Notes: generated by a model from the sequence alone, not told the origin. A stretch of DNA of 64,000 nucleotides from Trichomonas vaginalis G3 (GCF_026262505.1 NC_067207.1:1868252-1932251); one strand, 5' to 3'. Shown: positions 27,239 to 38,487, numbered from the stretch's first letter. Numbers and translations are program-made.

Positions 27239-28663
27239 TCAAAAACAAGATGATTGGATATTCTTCATATAATCAACATAGTTCTTGAATATCTTTGTCT
27301 TAATCAATGAATCAATGAATGGTTTCGATTCTTCCATGAAGAAAGATTCAAAAGTTTCTAATTCAAAATCGAAATTTTCGTCAAAACAATCTTCAACTGG
27401 CATCAAAATTCCGCGAATATATCCAGTCAAGAAGTCTAATAACTGTGCGCACGCGACATTCCTCTTCTTATCTGCGTCAAACCACAAATTGTCTTCCAAA
27501 TTTTGTTTGATTTTTTCAATTTCTGGCAATTTTGGAATTTCTTCTGAAAATGATGATTTCATTGATGATTCTTCACCATGTACATTAATATACAAACAAT
27601 CATCAGGTATATCTGTTAGTTCCTCTGTTATTCCGACAACAAAACTCTTCTTTTCCTTCAATTTTTCGAATTTTGAAATTGGAATAACTGAAAATGTTGG
27701 AACTGAAAGTTTAAGTGGATAAATCATCAAATTGGCTGCAAGAATGATTAAAGAAACACTTGTGATGTTAGAGGAGGATATAATAATGCGTTTTTCAAGT
27801 AAAAGTGAAGTCAAAAATGTCAAAAAAGTGTCAATTGACAAAATTTTCAAAACTCCGTTAAGAGAGAAGACAGTTAGTTGGTAATCTTGACGTCCGAAGT
27901 ACTGTCTTGACCACTGAAGCTTTGGGAATGATTCGTGTGAGAAATCAAAGTTTTCTGTCGATTGAGTAAATTTTGTCCTAAATAGTTTATTAATTAAGGT
28001 AAACATCGATTTTCTGTGTTCTTCTGGCCATGCATCTGATACTGGAAACTGTTTTTTCGTTGATTCGTAGTCTTTAATATTCGAATAATTTTCCATGAAA
28101 GTTGTGATTGCTTGAGCTCTTCCAAAGCTTTCACAACGTAATATCCATTCTAATAAACCTAAGAATAAGTCGTGATTTGGCTGATGAACTCGAATTGCAA
28201 GACAAATATCGAAAGTTGGTAAATTTGTAAGTTGTGAATACTCAAACATTTGATCAAAACTTAAATTATGCGAGAATGTTGGCATATTAAATAAATTTGC
28301 GCGATATTTGCAGCAAAAGAAATAAGGAGCGAATTTTGCATAAGGACAGTATATTACAAAGAATTGCATTTCTCTCTGGATTGGTTCTGTGATAGTGTGT
28401 TGAATAAATTTCTCAGGATCATTTAATATAGATGTATCATTAGCCTCTGAAGGAAAACAATATGAAAGTAATATATCTTCTGGACAATTTGATGGACACG
28501 AGTATAAAATTTTTGGCTTTGATTTTAAATCTAACGGATCAGGTCCCATTACGTAAAATCCTTGTACAATATTATCAAATTCGTAATTATATAGTATCTT
28601 TGGAGTTAATGATGCTATTATTTCATCGGGAGGTGAGTCTTTTGAGCTGTTATTTGAATCCAT
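27239..28663 (-). CDS. DENN (AEX-3) domain protein
   Basis: The product has 474 residues. Its middle part, FSLNGVLKILSIDTFLTFLT, then LLLEKRIIISSSNITSVSLI and MIYPLKLSVPTFSVIPI, is the core DENN signature. It is preceded by a uDENN-like N-terminal part (residues 30-170) and followed by a short dDENN-like tail. DENN proteins are exchange factors for Rab GTPases in membrane traffic. The start at 28663 (MDSNNSSKDS) was chosen because the 17 codons further upstream in frame lack an ATG. It lies near a Vps18 gene and a Rab gene, all traffic proteins, though clustering may be chance. Confidence 0.8.
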   Translation of the reverse strand: MDSNNSSKDSPPDEIIASLTPKILYNYEFDNIVQGFYVMGPDPLDLKSKPKILYSCPSNCPEDILLSYCFPSEANDTSILNDPEKFIQHTITEPIQREMQFFVIYCPYAKFAPYFFCCKYRANLFNMPTFSHNLSFDQMFEYSQLTNLPTFDICLAIRVHQPNHDLFLGLLEWILRCESFGRAQAITTFMENYSNIKDYESTKKQFPVSDAWPEEHRKSMFTLINKLFRTKFTQSTENFDFSHESFPKLQWSRQYFGRQDYQLTVFSLNGVLKILSIDTFLTFLTSLLLEKRIIISSSNITSVSLIILAANLMIYPLKLSVPTFSVIPISKFEKLKEKKSFVVGITEELTDIPDDCLYINVHGEESSMKSSFSEEIPKLPEIEKIKQNLEDNLWFDADKKRNVACAQLLDFLTGYIRGILMPVEDCFDENFDFELETFESFFMEESKPFIDSLIKTKIFKNYVDYMKNIQSSCF

Positions 28664-29115
28664 TTTATCCTTACAAAAAAATTTCTTAAAAAAATTTTTT
28701 TTTATCAAATCCACATTTTTATGCGTGGTCTATAGAATCTCCAAGATTTCATATCAAAATCTCAAGTCTTGTCGTATCTTGAGTCTATTTCTACATCAAT
28801 TTATCTTAACTGTTTGCGTTTTGAGATATCTAAGTGATTACTCTTGATATGATTGAACATAGTTATGCAATAATATATCTAGAGTATACTAAAGCATTAG
28901 ACAGAATTATGCAATAAAATCTTTGAAATTCAAATATTTATCAATGAAATTCAATGATAATTTAGTTTTTATCATAATCTTGTTATATTGAATAGCATAG
29001 AAAGGCAATGTAATGATTTTTAGCTTGATTATATACAGATATTGATTAAATTTGAAATTATATTTATCAAAAAAACAGAAATATATCAAAACTTTATTAA
29101 AACAAATACATCAGA
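28664..29115. other. Intergenic, DENN upstream and Vps18 downstream
   Basis: This is 452 bp of AT-rich sequence. No gene, RNA or repeat was recognised. A poly-T/A patch at 28690-28705 lies just upstream of the DENN start. Confidence 0.5.
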
Positions 29116-31458
29116 CTAGAATGGTTGCAAAACCGTCTCTACACTTATAATTCCGCAAATCGGACACGATTCCATGTCGCCAATTTCGTCATCTGGGTGA
29201 TGTTTCCTTACTTCATCGACCATTTTGTGCAAACACTCCTTGTGCATCACGTGTCCGCAGGGGAACGCGACGAACTTTGTTCCAAGCAGCGGCAAAGAGC
29301 AGAAACGGCAAGTTTCAGCGTAAGAAATCGGGAAATCTGGAGCTCTCACCTGGTGGAAGTGAGTTCTGTAGTAAATTGTCTCTGCATCCTTCTCCATCTT
29401 CTTGACTGCTTGCAACATCTCGTCGGCGTATTCGTAAAGGAATGAGTCATCTCCGATTACGTCAATTAATTCTTCAAAAGTGAAGAGATTTGTAGCAATT
29501 AAACGGTTGATTGCGCGATCTCGTTCTTCGCCTTTGATGTTGTTGACGTATTCGGTCCATGCGTCCTTTTGTGTCTCGGTATCTTTAATTGATGCGAGGA
29601 AATTATGAACTGATGAGCTTCCGAACTTCAATGCCACTCTTACAGCCTGTTTGGGCTTATGCAGTCTGATTAGAATCCTCGAAACTGCTTGGTGGCACTC
29701 GAAATAATTTGAAAATCTGTAAAGAAATGGAAAATCGGTTTTTGATCGGGAAAGAAGCTGTATAATGCGATCGTCTAAATGGTTCATGCACATGGAAATC
29801 ATCATCATAGTTCTGGCGGTTTTGTCGGTTGTGAACTCATTGAAAATTTGAGAAGCTGTTTCTGGAACTAAAGAAACGAGTGGTAACTGGTCTTCTGTAA
29901 CTATCTTCAAGTAGTTGTTATTAAGGAAGTCGATGACCTCCTTCTTTCTTGTCTCTATTAATCTTTGGAGAGTTAATGAAATTAATTTGGAATTATTAAT
30001 GGAAGCTAAGTAATTAAGGACGTCGTTAATGTCCTTGTATGCTATAATCTGGTTAATGATCTTCTGTTCGTCATTAATCACTTTTGCAAATTCAATAATT
30101 CCATTTTGGAAATTAATTTCGTCCAAAACGTGGTAAATCTCTTCTTTTGGCATTTCTTGGCCGTAATCCTGCAAGAATTTGATGAACTGTTGCTCCATTT
30201 GTGGATAGAACTTGGAATGGAGCTGAAATGCCCAATTAATCATCGCAAATCTCTGCTTTTTCATTGTTTTTGGTAAATTTACAATGTATTCTGTTAAATA
30301 AGCGAGAGTTGCTGTGGAATCAAGGCCAACTGCTTTAACAATATCGTTAATTGACCATTTAAGACTAATTAAGTATTTTCCGACTTTTTCAGGGAACATC
30401 TTCTCAATTTGCTTTTTGAGAACGTAAAATCTGATCGAATCGTTTTGAGAAAGATACAAAGCGTAGTCGAATAACTTATGTTTGACCGCATCATGGACAA
30501 TGTAGTGAAGGAATGACTTGGTTGAGATGGTAATAATCTCTTCATCAGTAAAAAGAACCAATCCGATGTTGTCGCAAGAGATATGTCGAACATTTGAGAT
30601 TGGAAGTGAAGCTTTAGGCTTCGATTCGTAAAAGAAGAGGATATTCTTATCAAATACAACAAGGAATCCCCATTGGCATGTTTCTATTGCAACAACATTT
30701 GTAATATCAAATTCTGAAACTTTTTGATCGTAATTTATGAGTCTATTGCCATCCATTTGAGCCACATATGACATCACACCAAGCATATGAAGAACTGAGA
30801 GTCGAATACTGCCCTCGTAAGTATCTAAGATAATTCTCTTCGAATTCGGGTTCTGTTGCTCTGTTCCGAATAAAACAATGACCTTGTTTGATGGCCCTTT
30901 CTGGAATATTTGTTCAATATCACTAGTTCCGTAAAAAGTGAGAATTTGCTCTTCAATATTGACAAAAATCATTTTCATGTCTCCGTTTACATGACTGTGT
31001 AGTTCTCGGATTAGTTGTCCGTTTGGCATTGTATAAAGTGATTTAACTTCGTGATTTTCGTCTGATGAAATTGATAATATTTCGCCAGTGATAGAACCAA
31101 AGAGAATATCACTGCTACCATTTGTTGTTGGCATCCAGCAAGCTGCTGACGGATAAAACGATGTTTTAATATCTTGTATAATCGAAAATTCACCAGTTGC
31201 AAGCGAAAAGAATAAAATTGGCGGTCTATCCCAGAAAATAACGCATTTCTCGCCTAAAGCATCAACTGATATTTTAGCCAGTGAAGGATCTGGGCCATCA
31301 AATGGGAATTTTGAGAAGGTTTTTAAATTTGATCTTTTAAATACGAAAAGAGTTGAATCACTTCGTAAAGTCCATATTGTTGTTGGTCTAACAGCATATT
31401 TGATGAGTGAAGACGTCAAATATGGATTAAAAACATTAATAATATTCTCAAAATTCAT
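29116..31458 (-). CDS. VPS18: Vps18 (Pep3/deep orange) HOPS/CORVET subunit
   Basis: The product has 780 residues. The N-terminal ~330 residues resemble the Pep3/Vps18 beta-propeller (RPTTIWTLRSDSTLFVFKRS). A long helical clathrin-repeat region follows (about 340-690). The C-terminus is a RING-H2 finger: CRFCSLPL, then CGHVMHKECLHKMVDE and CPICGII. This is the layout of Vps18, which tethers late endosomes or lysosomes for fusion. The length is shorter than in animals (about 970) but fits compact protist forms. A TCACTTTT Inr-like box lies about 12 bases before the start codon. Confidence 0.85.
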   Translation of the reverse strand: MNFENIINVFNPYLTSSLIKYAVRPTTIWTLRSDSTLFVFKRSNLKTFSKFPFDGPDPSLAKISVDALGEKCVIFWDRPPILFFSLATGEFSIIQDIKTSFYPSAACWMPTTNGSSDILFGSITGEILSISSDENHEVKSLYTMPNGQLIRELHSHVNGDMKMIFVNIEEQILTFYGTSDIEQIFQKGPSNKVIVLFGTEQQNPNSKRIILDTYEGSIRLSVLHMLGVMSYVAQMDGNRLINYDQKVSEFDITNVVAIETCQWGFLVVFDKNILFFYESKPKASLPISNVRHISCDNIGLVLFTDEEIITISTKSFLHYIVHDAVKHKLFDYALYLSQNDSIRFYVLKKQIEKMFPEKVGKYLISLKWSINDIVKAVGLDSTATLAYLTEYIVNLPKTMKKQRFAMINWAFQLHSKFYPQMEQQFIKFLQDYGQEMPKEEIYHVLDEINFQNGIIEFAKVINDEQKIINQIIAYKDINDVLNYLASINNSKLISLTLQRLIETRKKEVIDFLNNNYLKIVTEDQLPLVSLVPETASQIFNEFTTDKTARTMMMISMCMNHLDDRIIQLLSRSKTDFPFLYRFSNYFECHQAVSRILIRLHKPKQAVRVALKFGSSSVHNFLASIKDTETQKDAWTEYVNNIKGEERDRAINRLIATNLFTFEELIDVIGDDSFLYEYADEMLQAVKKMEKDAETIYYRTHFHQVRAPDFPISYAETCRFCSLPLLGTKFVAFPCGHVMHKECLHKMVDEVRKHHPDDEIGDMESCPICGIISVETVLQPF

Positions 31459-32015
31459 TTTTAATTCAAAAAAGTGACAATTTCACCCTCATTATCATTT
31501 TTCCTCTTGAACTATTCCTAAAATTGAAAATTGTATCTTCGGACTTTATTTTTTTTCTTTGACATTTCTTAAATTTACATTGTAAAATCACCGAATTTGT
31601 CAGTTCTGTCGCAATCCTTTCAGATCAAATAACTCCTTTTAATGATGCTGAATTCATTGCCTATATGATTTCTGAATATCACAGCCTGATTCTCTATTTG
31701 AGTTAAATGGATGAGTTTTCGGATTTGAATGTTTCGGATTAATAAGTAGTATAGACTTCATTGCTGCATAAAAGAAATGTTAGTTGGTCAATGAGCTTAC
31801 CTATCACAAAATTTCATTCATTGGTGAGTGGAGAAAATTTGGATGAATTCTTCATTAAATCGCTCTTAATTTCCATTTTCCGTTTGGTCACAACATCAGT
31901 TGCCCTTTCTGATATTGGCCCAGAAATTGACATTTTTGTTTGCAAATCCGTCACTTTTCAATTTTTTATTTGGATGACATTTGAAGATCCATTTGACATT
32001 GAAAACAGTGCAGAT
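31459..32015. other. Divergent intergenic region, Vps18 and Rab
   Basis: This 557-bp stretch lies between the Vps18 and Rab starts. An open frame extends 85 codons upstream of the Rab start but has no Rab-like content and is probably 5' flanking. Inr-like TCACTTTT lies at 31470-31477 (minus). Confidence 0.5.
31470..31477 (-). promoter_or_regulatory. Inr-like box before Vps18
   Basis: TCACTTTT lies about 12 bases before the start codon, as the trichomonad initiator TCA(C/T)T(T/A) usually does. Confidence 0.5.
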
Positions 32016-32576
32016 ATGGAATTCAAAGTCGTCCTCGTAGGTGATGGATATGTCGGTAAAACTTCGATCATAAACAGATTCTATAGTGACCATTTCAGTA
32101 CGAATGAACCACCTACAATTGCTGCTTCTTTCCTTCCAATAGCAATGAATAAGAACGGAAAGCGTGTTGTCTTAAATATTTGGGATACAGCTGGTCACGA
32201 AAAATTCCATTGCTTAGTTCCTTTGTATGCAAGGGCTGCAAACACTTTAATTGTTGTATTTGATTTAACAAATGAGATGACATTCGAAAATGCTAAAGAA
32301 TGGTATACGAAAACTATACTTGACGTAGGGCAAATTCCTGTGTGTATATTATGCGGAAATAAACTCGATTTGATGCCAGATGCTAATACTACGAAATACG
32401 AGGATTGGGCTAAAGCGCATAATTGCCTGTTTATTACTACTTCGGCTGCAAATGGAACTAATGTACAAGAAATGTTCAAAACAATTACAGAAAAGCTCAC
32501 AGCAATTGAGATGGAAAAGCAAGCTAAAATAAAAATTACTGTTGAGCCAGAACAGAAGAAAGCATGTGCTTGTTAA
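32016..32576 (+). CDS. Rab-family small GTPase
   Basis: The product has 186 residues. G1 is GDGYVGKTSI (about residues 8-17), G3 is WDTAGHEKF, G4 is GNKLD and G5 is TSA. The C-terminus ends CAC, a Rab double-prenylation motif. The switch I region (PPTIAASFLPIAM) differs from the usual TIG.(D/E)F, so the subfamily is unclear; it is closest in general character to Rab5/Rab21-like endosomal Rabs. It regulates vesicle docking while membrane-bound. The start at 32016 is set by homology: the family begins MEFKVVLVGD here. The upstream in-frame 85 codons do not look like Rab sequence. Confidence 0.85.
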   Translation: MEFKVVLVGDGYVGKTSIINRFYSDHFSTNEPPTIAASFLPIAMNKNGKRVVLNIWDTAGHEKFHCLVPLYARAANTLIVVFDLTNEMTFENAKEWYTKTILDVGQIPVCILCGNKLDLMPDANTTKYEDWAKAHNCLFITTSAANGTNVQEMFKTITEKLTAIEMEKQAKIKITVEPEQKKACAC

Positions 32577-33199
32577 TAAATTTTATTTGTTTTTTATTTC
32601 GAAAATCAAACTAAAAGTTTTGTATTTTTATGTATTAAACGTTGGCTTTTATTTTACATAAAAATAACCGGTATTAGTTTGTGTGAAATCAAGAATCAAA
32701 TGGAAGTAAATAAGGTGTTTGAGTTCTTTCCATAAAATGCATGTTAAATGATCAAACTTCATATTAATGTATTATTGTTTGCCTTTTAATCGGGTGGAAA
32801 AAATGATTTCTGAAAAATTTTCCTTTTTGTATAATTGTTTTAAGTAAAAATGAAGCTTGTTGAAAATATGATCTAACCTCATGATTTAATTTTTCCAAAA
32901 ATATTCAAAAAATATCAAAATGATTATAATTTCTAAGAAAATTTTAAATATTTTTTCTTTTTCATAATTTTTTTGGAAACTTTTCTAGATATATAGCAAT
33001 TCCTGCAGCTATAACTATACGTAAGATATTCATTTTCTTTATTTAAATGAATTTTAACTCTGATTTATAATATTTTTTTTTAATATCAACCATATATATC
33101 ATTACCATGTATATGATGGTCATCAACTCTAGACAGAACCAACAAAATTTATAAAATTTATTTGAATAATATAAAAAATAACAAAGATTGTTATGCATT
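32577..33199. other. Intergenic, Rab and ASH-protein 3' ends
   Basis: This is 623 bp of AT-rich sequence between convergent genes. No gene or repeat was recognised. Confidence 0.5.
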
Positions 33200-36100
33200 T
33201 TATTCGTAACAAATACCAGAGAAAACAATATGTGTTAATGTACCTGCCTCACTTCGAATTTCACCAGTTCCTTCATACTTTCCAGGTACAGCAGGGCTGA
33301 ATTTCACTGGACAAAGTACGAAAGATTTTGGTTCAATAATAAAATCTCTTTCTACGAAGAAGAAAGGAGCAGAACTATCACAAAGAACTCTAACGATTCT
33401 ATCAGTCTTATTTGCTACTTTAACACGCGCTATCTTTGATCCACCAACTCCTACATGTGGGAATTCCAATGCTGTTTGTCTGACAACGAAAGCTCTTCCA
33501 AACATTTTAACATTGTATTCAGTATCATTGAAAGATAACTTGAGGAAAGCTGATGACAAAGACGTGTGTCTTGCTGTATATTCAACAACTAATGATGATT
33601 CACTTAAAGCAGGAATAGAAATAGATGAAGCGAACTCGAAATCTTCTGAATGTTTTCCATCCAAACATTCAACATCAACAACTATCTTTTGGCTAGTAAA
33701 GTTAGTAATTGGAATTTCAAGCTGCTTGTTTTCGCCTTGATTCATCAATCCAAAATCCAATTCTTTACTGCCAATAGTGAATGCTGTTGGTGGTTTATCA
33801 TAAATCATGTTCTTTTGAGTAACTTGAACAGTGAATTTTTCTTCTCCAACAGTTACATCGATATCTCCTTGGCCTTGTTCACTCATTGTTACTGTGATTG
33901 TTGCATCTGATTGAGCACTGATTCTTCCACTTGTTGGGGAAACAATGATTGCTGCTTTCATCGGCAAAGCTGAGAAAGAAACAGCTTTTTTAGTGAAATT
34001 AGTTATAGCGAATTTTCCACTTGTGTTTCCATTCAATTCAACAGTTGATGGAAGAATTCCGTAGTTCTGTTTAAGAGGATTTCCACGCTTGAGAGTCAAT
34101 AAAGATCTCTCAAGATGTTGCTTGAACAAAGAAACTAAACTTGATGTTCTCAAAAGTTTGATTTTTCCTCTGAAAGGAGCCAATTCATCTTTAGCTCGTG
34201 TTTTAGCAAATAATGTGTAGAAGAAGCCTTCAGGTTTAACAGCATTTCTTAGCTGTCTGAGTATTTCATCGCCTGTGTATATCTGTGCACTTACTTCGAA
34301 CTCTTCAGGAGCGTTTTCTCCTGCAAAGAAATCGAACTTTTTACTTCCTCCTGCAGGGATAACTGCACAAACAGGAGATACTGTTAAATCAAAGCCAGGT
34401 TCTTCAGCTTGTGAAATAGCAATGAATCCACTTCTTGTGCCTTCATTCCTCACTTCGACTGTAACTTTTCCACCTTGAAATTCCGCAATTTCGTCGTAAA
34501 CAAAGTTAGCTTTTCCTCTGTAAGCGATTACAGGAATATCTAATGGAGATCCATCATCCGGACGTACTGAAACTGATGAAAATAGTGCAGATGTCATCAA
34601 TGAATCAGCGACCATGAGAATTGGAGAGCCACTTTCGAGGCGATCTTGATTAATTTGGATCCAAGAAGGAGCTTCAAGTTCAAATTCAGATTGGCAGCTA
34701 ACAGTAAGCTGATAAGATGCAGGAGTTTCTTTAGAAATCTGTGGAAATGCAATTAATGATGTTTTTGTTTTAACATTTTTATCATTTGAAATTAATGAGC
34801 CACTTTCGTTCTTATTTGGTGATTCATTATGGTTCTCTAGTTTAGCCGGTGTCTTCGCAGGTGATTCTTCAATCATTGATGAAGAAAGAATGCTGGATTG
34901 ACTTAATTTTGATCTTTGGCTTTGTTTTTCATATAAAATGCTACCAGTAACAGATTTGATCATTGAAACAGGCTTTGCACGGCCAGGAGAAAGTATCTCA
35001 CTCTTACTTGCAAGGAGATCTGCTTCATCAGCTTCAGTAATTTTGGATTTCTGAGAAACATCGATGAAGGATGGAACTCCTGTTGTACGAATTGCAAAGT
35101 TATCTGTAACTGTTTTGTCATTAATTTCGCATTTAATTTCAATTGTTAAACTGGCTTCGTCTGATGGGGTTTTAGATATCATATTAATTTCAATGACTTG
35201 ATTTGGACGTAAATCGAACTTATTTATGTTGAGAATATAATTTGATGAGAGAGGATTTAAATTAAATGCAGCATAACTTCCTGAAATATTCTTAAAAGCA
35301 AATGGTTCTTTGGGGAACTTCCTAGGAATTGTAATTTCATATGGAACTGGGATAGCTGTGGCGTTTAATTGATATTCTATACCACATAATTCGATCGTTC
35401 CTGAAAAAGTTCCTGCTTTTGGAGAAGAAAAGCTAATGACAGCTAAAGTTTCATCAGAGTAATCTTGTTCAAAGGCAAATGGCCACGGTACTGCTGGAAT
35501 TTGATAGACAGATGTTGTTTCAATTTCATGGAATAAAGGTTTTCCAATAATTCCGACACCAAAGTTAAGGATTTTCTTTGACTGTGGTGGTGCAATATTT
35601 AATGGTATTTGTACTTTGTCGCCTGTAACATCACAAGTAATTGATAAAACTGGGTCTAAATCTAACATTGATGAATGAGGTGTAAAGTGCAAAGAAACCA
35701 TAACTTGTTTTTTGGGCGGTATGATAAAATCTTCTGCAGATAACAAAAATAAATCTGTATTAACTGATAATTTAACTGGTAATTCTAAAGAAACAGAATC
35801 ATTAGTAAATCGTAAATCATGTTGAGTAGATTCTCGTGGGAAATTCCATACTTCTGAGTTGATTGGAGGATATCCAAATGGTGAGTTAATACAATGACCA
35901 GTAATTGGAGCAACAATTGATTTACGGCCTTCAATAATTAAGGATCCGTTGTATAATTCAATTGATTTCGGTGTAAAAGTAATAAATAACGTATATGTAG
36001 TTCCTGCAGGTATTTCAATTTCTCTTTCTGATATAGAAAACACTTTATCACCTGATATCGATATTCTAAAATGCTCACTTGCTCGTCCATTATTTGATAA

Positions 36101-36355
36101 CGTAATTTTTTGGCTTAAAGGAACATTTGGAAACGTATGTGCGAATTTAATTGTAGATGGAAACATATCAACTACTGGAGGATAACTTCTATTTTGTAAT
36201 AATGAATCTATTTTAATATCTTCAGGATTTCTAAAGGATAAACCTTGCAAAAGTTCTTCAACTTGCTCAGATTTAAGAACATCATCTGAAATCAATGATT
36301 CTTCTTCTCTATAACTCATTTCGAGTTCACTATCACCAACTCCTTCAGAACTCAT
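33200..36355 (-). CDS. ASH/SPD-2-hydin (MSP-like) repeat protein
   Basis: The product has 1,051 residues. It carries several immunoglobulin-like ASH units. The N-terminal one has MFPSTIKFAHTFPNVPLSQK, then KITLSNNGRASEHFRISI. C-terminal ones include FTIGSKELDFGLMNQGENKQ and TALEFPHVGVGGSKIARVKV followed by FIIEPKSFVLCPVKFSP. A middle region, about residues 450-540, is low-complexity S/K/T. ASH domains occur in CEP192/SPD-2, hydin and other centrosomal or flagellar proteins, so a basal-body or axoneme role is likely in this flagellate. The exact orthologue is unclear. The start MSSEGVGDSE is the first ATG. Confidence 0.65.
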   Translation of the reverse strand: MSSEGVGDSELEMSYREEESLISDDVLKSEQVEELLQGLSFRNPEDIKIDSLLQNRSYPPVVDMFPSTIKFAHTFPNVPLSQKITLSNNGRASEHFRISISGDKVFSISEREIEIPAGTTYTLFITFTPKSIELYNGSLIIEGRKSIVAPITGHCINSPFGYPPINSEVWNFPRESTQHDLRFTNDSVSLELPVKLSVNTDLFLLSAEDFIIPPKKQVMVSLHFTPHSSMLDLDPVLSITCDVTGDKVQIPLNIAPPQSKKILNFGVGIIGKPLFHEIETTSVYQIPAVPWPFAFEQDYSDETLAVISFSSPKAGTFSGTIELCGIEYQLNATAIPVPYEITIPRKFPKEPFAFKNISGSYAAFNLNPLSSNYILNINKFDLRPNQVIEINMISKTPSDEASLTIEIKCEINDKTVTDNFAIRTTGVPSFIDVSQKSKITEADEADLLASKSEILSPGRAKPVSMIKSVTGSILYEKQSQRSKLSQSSILSSSMIEESPAKTPAKLENHNESPNKNESGSLISNDKNVKTKTSLIAFPQISKETPASYQLTVSCQSEFELEAPSWIQINQDRLESGSPILMVADSLMTSALFSSVSVRPDDGSPLDIPVIAYRGKANFVYDEIAEFQGGKVTVEVRNEGTRSGFIAISQAEEPGFDLTVSPVCAVIPAGGSKKFDFFAGENAPEEFEVSAQIYTGDEILRQLRNAVKPEGFFYTLFAKTRAKDELAPFRGKIKLLRTSSLVSLFKQHLERSLLTLKRGNPLKQNYGILPSTVELNGNTSGKFAITNFTKKAVSFSALPMKAAIIVSPTSGRISAQSDATITVTMSEQGQGDIDVTVGEEKFTVQVTQKNMIYDKPPTAFTIGSKELDFGLMNQGENKQLEIPITNFTSQKIVVDVECLDGKHSEDFEFASSISIPALSESSLVVEYTARHTSLSSAFLKLSFNDTEYNVKMFGRAFVVRQTALEFPHVGVGGSKIARVKVANKTDRIVRVLCDSSAPFFFVERDFIIEPKSFVLCPVKFSPAVPGKYEGTGEIRSEAGTLTHIVFSGICYE

Positions 36356-36931
36356 TATAGAGAATTGAAATATTTATGAGAGATATCAGATACCTGCTGA
36401 TAGTAATCAACATTCATACTTCAAATGTATTATTTTTCTTTGATTTTAATATTTAATAAACTATATTGGATGGTAAAACACCTTAATAACGCCAAAATAT
36501 TAAGTGAATACATATGATCTAGTAATTTGTAGCACACTTATACTGAAATACTAATGATTATTTTCAAAATTTGCATAATGTTTGTAACATATTGGTTTTC
36601 CAAGCAAATCTATTAAAGCTGCTTTCAGATAACTATTCTTATGCATCCCGATCATTTAATTAATATCGCTCCAAATTCTTAACCATCATATGGATTTTGG
36701 AAATGATTTCAGCTGCATTTACCATCAACTCAATCAATACGATACCGCCTCTCCATAATAATTCAGTATATTATTAGACAACCTAATTCTTCATTAATAT
36801 GTTGAGTTATCATTAAATGAATGTAAAAAACTTGCATTTATAGGATAAAGATTCTAAATGTTATACAAGATGAGCTCAAAATGTCCGAAGTTGATTTGAT
36901 AGGAATGTAATTTTATAAAATTTTATATAAA
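36356..36931. other. Divergent intergenic region
   Basis: This is 576 bp between the ASH-protein and RhoGEF starts. No gene or repeat was recognised. Confidence 0.5.
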
Positions 36932-38197
36932 ATGACGGATAGTAACTCACGTCTTGATATTCCATATCCAGAAAAGGGTGACAAATGGGCACCTAACCGT
37001 GCACAAACAATATCAAAAATCCTTAATGCTGAAAAGCAATACGTTCAACACTTATACCATTTCATTTTCGAAATCCGTGTTGCTCTCGCAGAAGCAAGTG
37101 AAAGCAAAAAGATCAATATTTTCCCTGATGAAATAGAAAATCTTTTCAGAAGAATCGCACCAATCTACAAACTCAATCTCAACTTTTTGACTTTACTTGA
37201 GTCATCTATTGCTTCTGACATCTCTCAGAGCAAGATTGGTGATTGCTTTAATAGCACAGTAACATTATTCAAGGCTTACGTTGAGTATGCTAATGATTAT
37301 GGACCAGGTATTACAGCCTTGAGAGCTCAATTTGATTCAGATCCCAATTTAGCTCCAACAATCAAAGACTTCGAGTCTAATATCGGCCTTACAATTCTTG
37401 AGCTTCTCAGGCTTCCTGTTGAAAGAATTCCAAGATATAGATTACAACTTTTGAATTTACTTAAAGTTACACCGCGTGAACATCCCGACAGATCAGGTGC
37501 AGTCGCTGCCTACATTCAGATTACCCCAATGTGTGATCCATTCATTCAATTATTGATTCAGAAAGGTAAAGAAGATCTCGAACCACTTGATTCTCAGTTC
37601 CATGATATTAGAATACTCGGAAAACCACACTATTTGATGTTCCATGACACACTTAAGTGTTTTACTGATAAAGGCGTTGTAGATATAAAGATTTGGCTGT
37701 TTTCAGACTCAGTTCTTGTTGGATACCAAACAAAGCCAATACTTACGCCAGTACTTTATCCAATTACAAATATTTCTTCAACTCCTGTTGATCTTCCATC
37801 TCCTTACGATCATGGCGTTGATTTCATGACATCAATCGACTCCTACAGAATTGTCTTCCCCAACATGAAGAGACAAGAGTATTTCTGTGAGGTTTGCGAG
37901 AATTTGGTCATTGATCTTAATATTGGTGAAAATCCACCTCTTCTTGCACCAGTTAGAACACCATCAAATGATGTCAAGGACTGCATGCTGTGCGGAAAAG
38001 CCTTCAACTTGGCTCTTAAACCAATTGAATGCGGATTTTGCAGAAAATGGTTCTGCAAGAAGTGTGTTTCCGTTCATGAAATCAATAATCATAAGTTCAA
38101 TGTCTGCAAAGAATGCCTTTCTAAGGAATCTGGAAAGCCTCGACCACATATGCTTATTGATTATAACTATTGCCATGTTTTCAGAACGGAAATATAA
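36932..38197 (+). CDS. RhoGEF (DH) - PH - FYVE protein, FGD-like
   Basis: The product has 421 residues. A DH domain (about 20-205) has AQTISKILNAEKQYVQHLY at its start and LLRLPVERIPRYRLQLLNLL as its conserved helix. A PH-like region follows (about 225-335). A FYVE-type zinc finger (about 350-400) has CMLCGKAF, CGFCRKWFCKKC and CKEC. This DH-PH-FYVE order is that of FGD-type exchange factors, which activate Rho/Cdc42 at phosphoinositide-rich membranes. The protein is short but complete. The stop reads TAAA. The formin further downstream could act in the same actin pathway, though no link is shown. Confidence 0.85.
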   Translation: MTDSNSRLDIPYPEKGDKWAPNRAQTISKILNAEKQYVQHLYHFIFEIRVALAEASESKKINIFPDEIENLFRRIAPIYKLNLNFLTLLESSIASDISQSKIGDCFNSTVTLFKAYVEYANDYGPGITALRAQFDSDPNLAPTIKDFESNIGLTILELLRLPVERIPRYRLQLLNLLKVTPREHPDRSGAVAAYIQITPMCDPFIQLLIQKGKEDLEPLDSQFHDIRILGKPHYLMFHDTLKCFTDKGVVDIKIWLFSDSVLVGYQTKPILTPVLYPITNISSTPVDLPSPYDHGVDFMTSIDSYRIVFPNMKRQEYFCEVCENLVIDLNIGENPPLLAPVRTPSNDVKDCMLCGKAFNLALKPIECGFCRKWFCKKCVSVHEINNHKFNVCKECLSKESGKPRPHMLIDYNYCHVFRTEI

Positions 38198-38460
38198 ATT
38201 TTGATAATTGCGGAACATAGAAGTCCCAAACAGCTGCTTCTTACATGTAATTTCAAAACTAAATGTTGTAAATTTACTATTCATTATCTTTTTACATATA
38301 CACAATACATAATTACTCTTACATCATTGAATATTGTCGCTATTATACTTTTAAGACTTCAATATCAAATTTTCAAATTGTGATTTTCCGTATTGATCAT
38401 ATGTTATTAACAAAATCTATGAGCATTATCAACAAGGAAAGAATAATTCATGTGCTCACA

Positions 38461-38467
38461 TCATTTT
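38461..38467 (+). promoter_or_regulatory. Inr-like box before 38488
   Basis: TCATTTT lies 20 bases before the start codon. Confidence 0.45.
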
Positions 38468-38487
38468 CATAAAATATTTTTCAACGA

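Noticed and set aside
31761-32015. An 85-codon N-terminal extension of the Rab gene
   Set aside because: It has no Rab-like sequence; the family start is at 32016.
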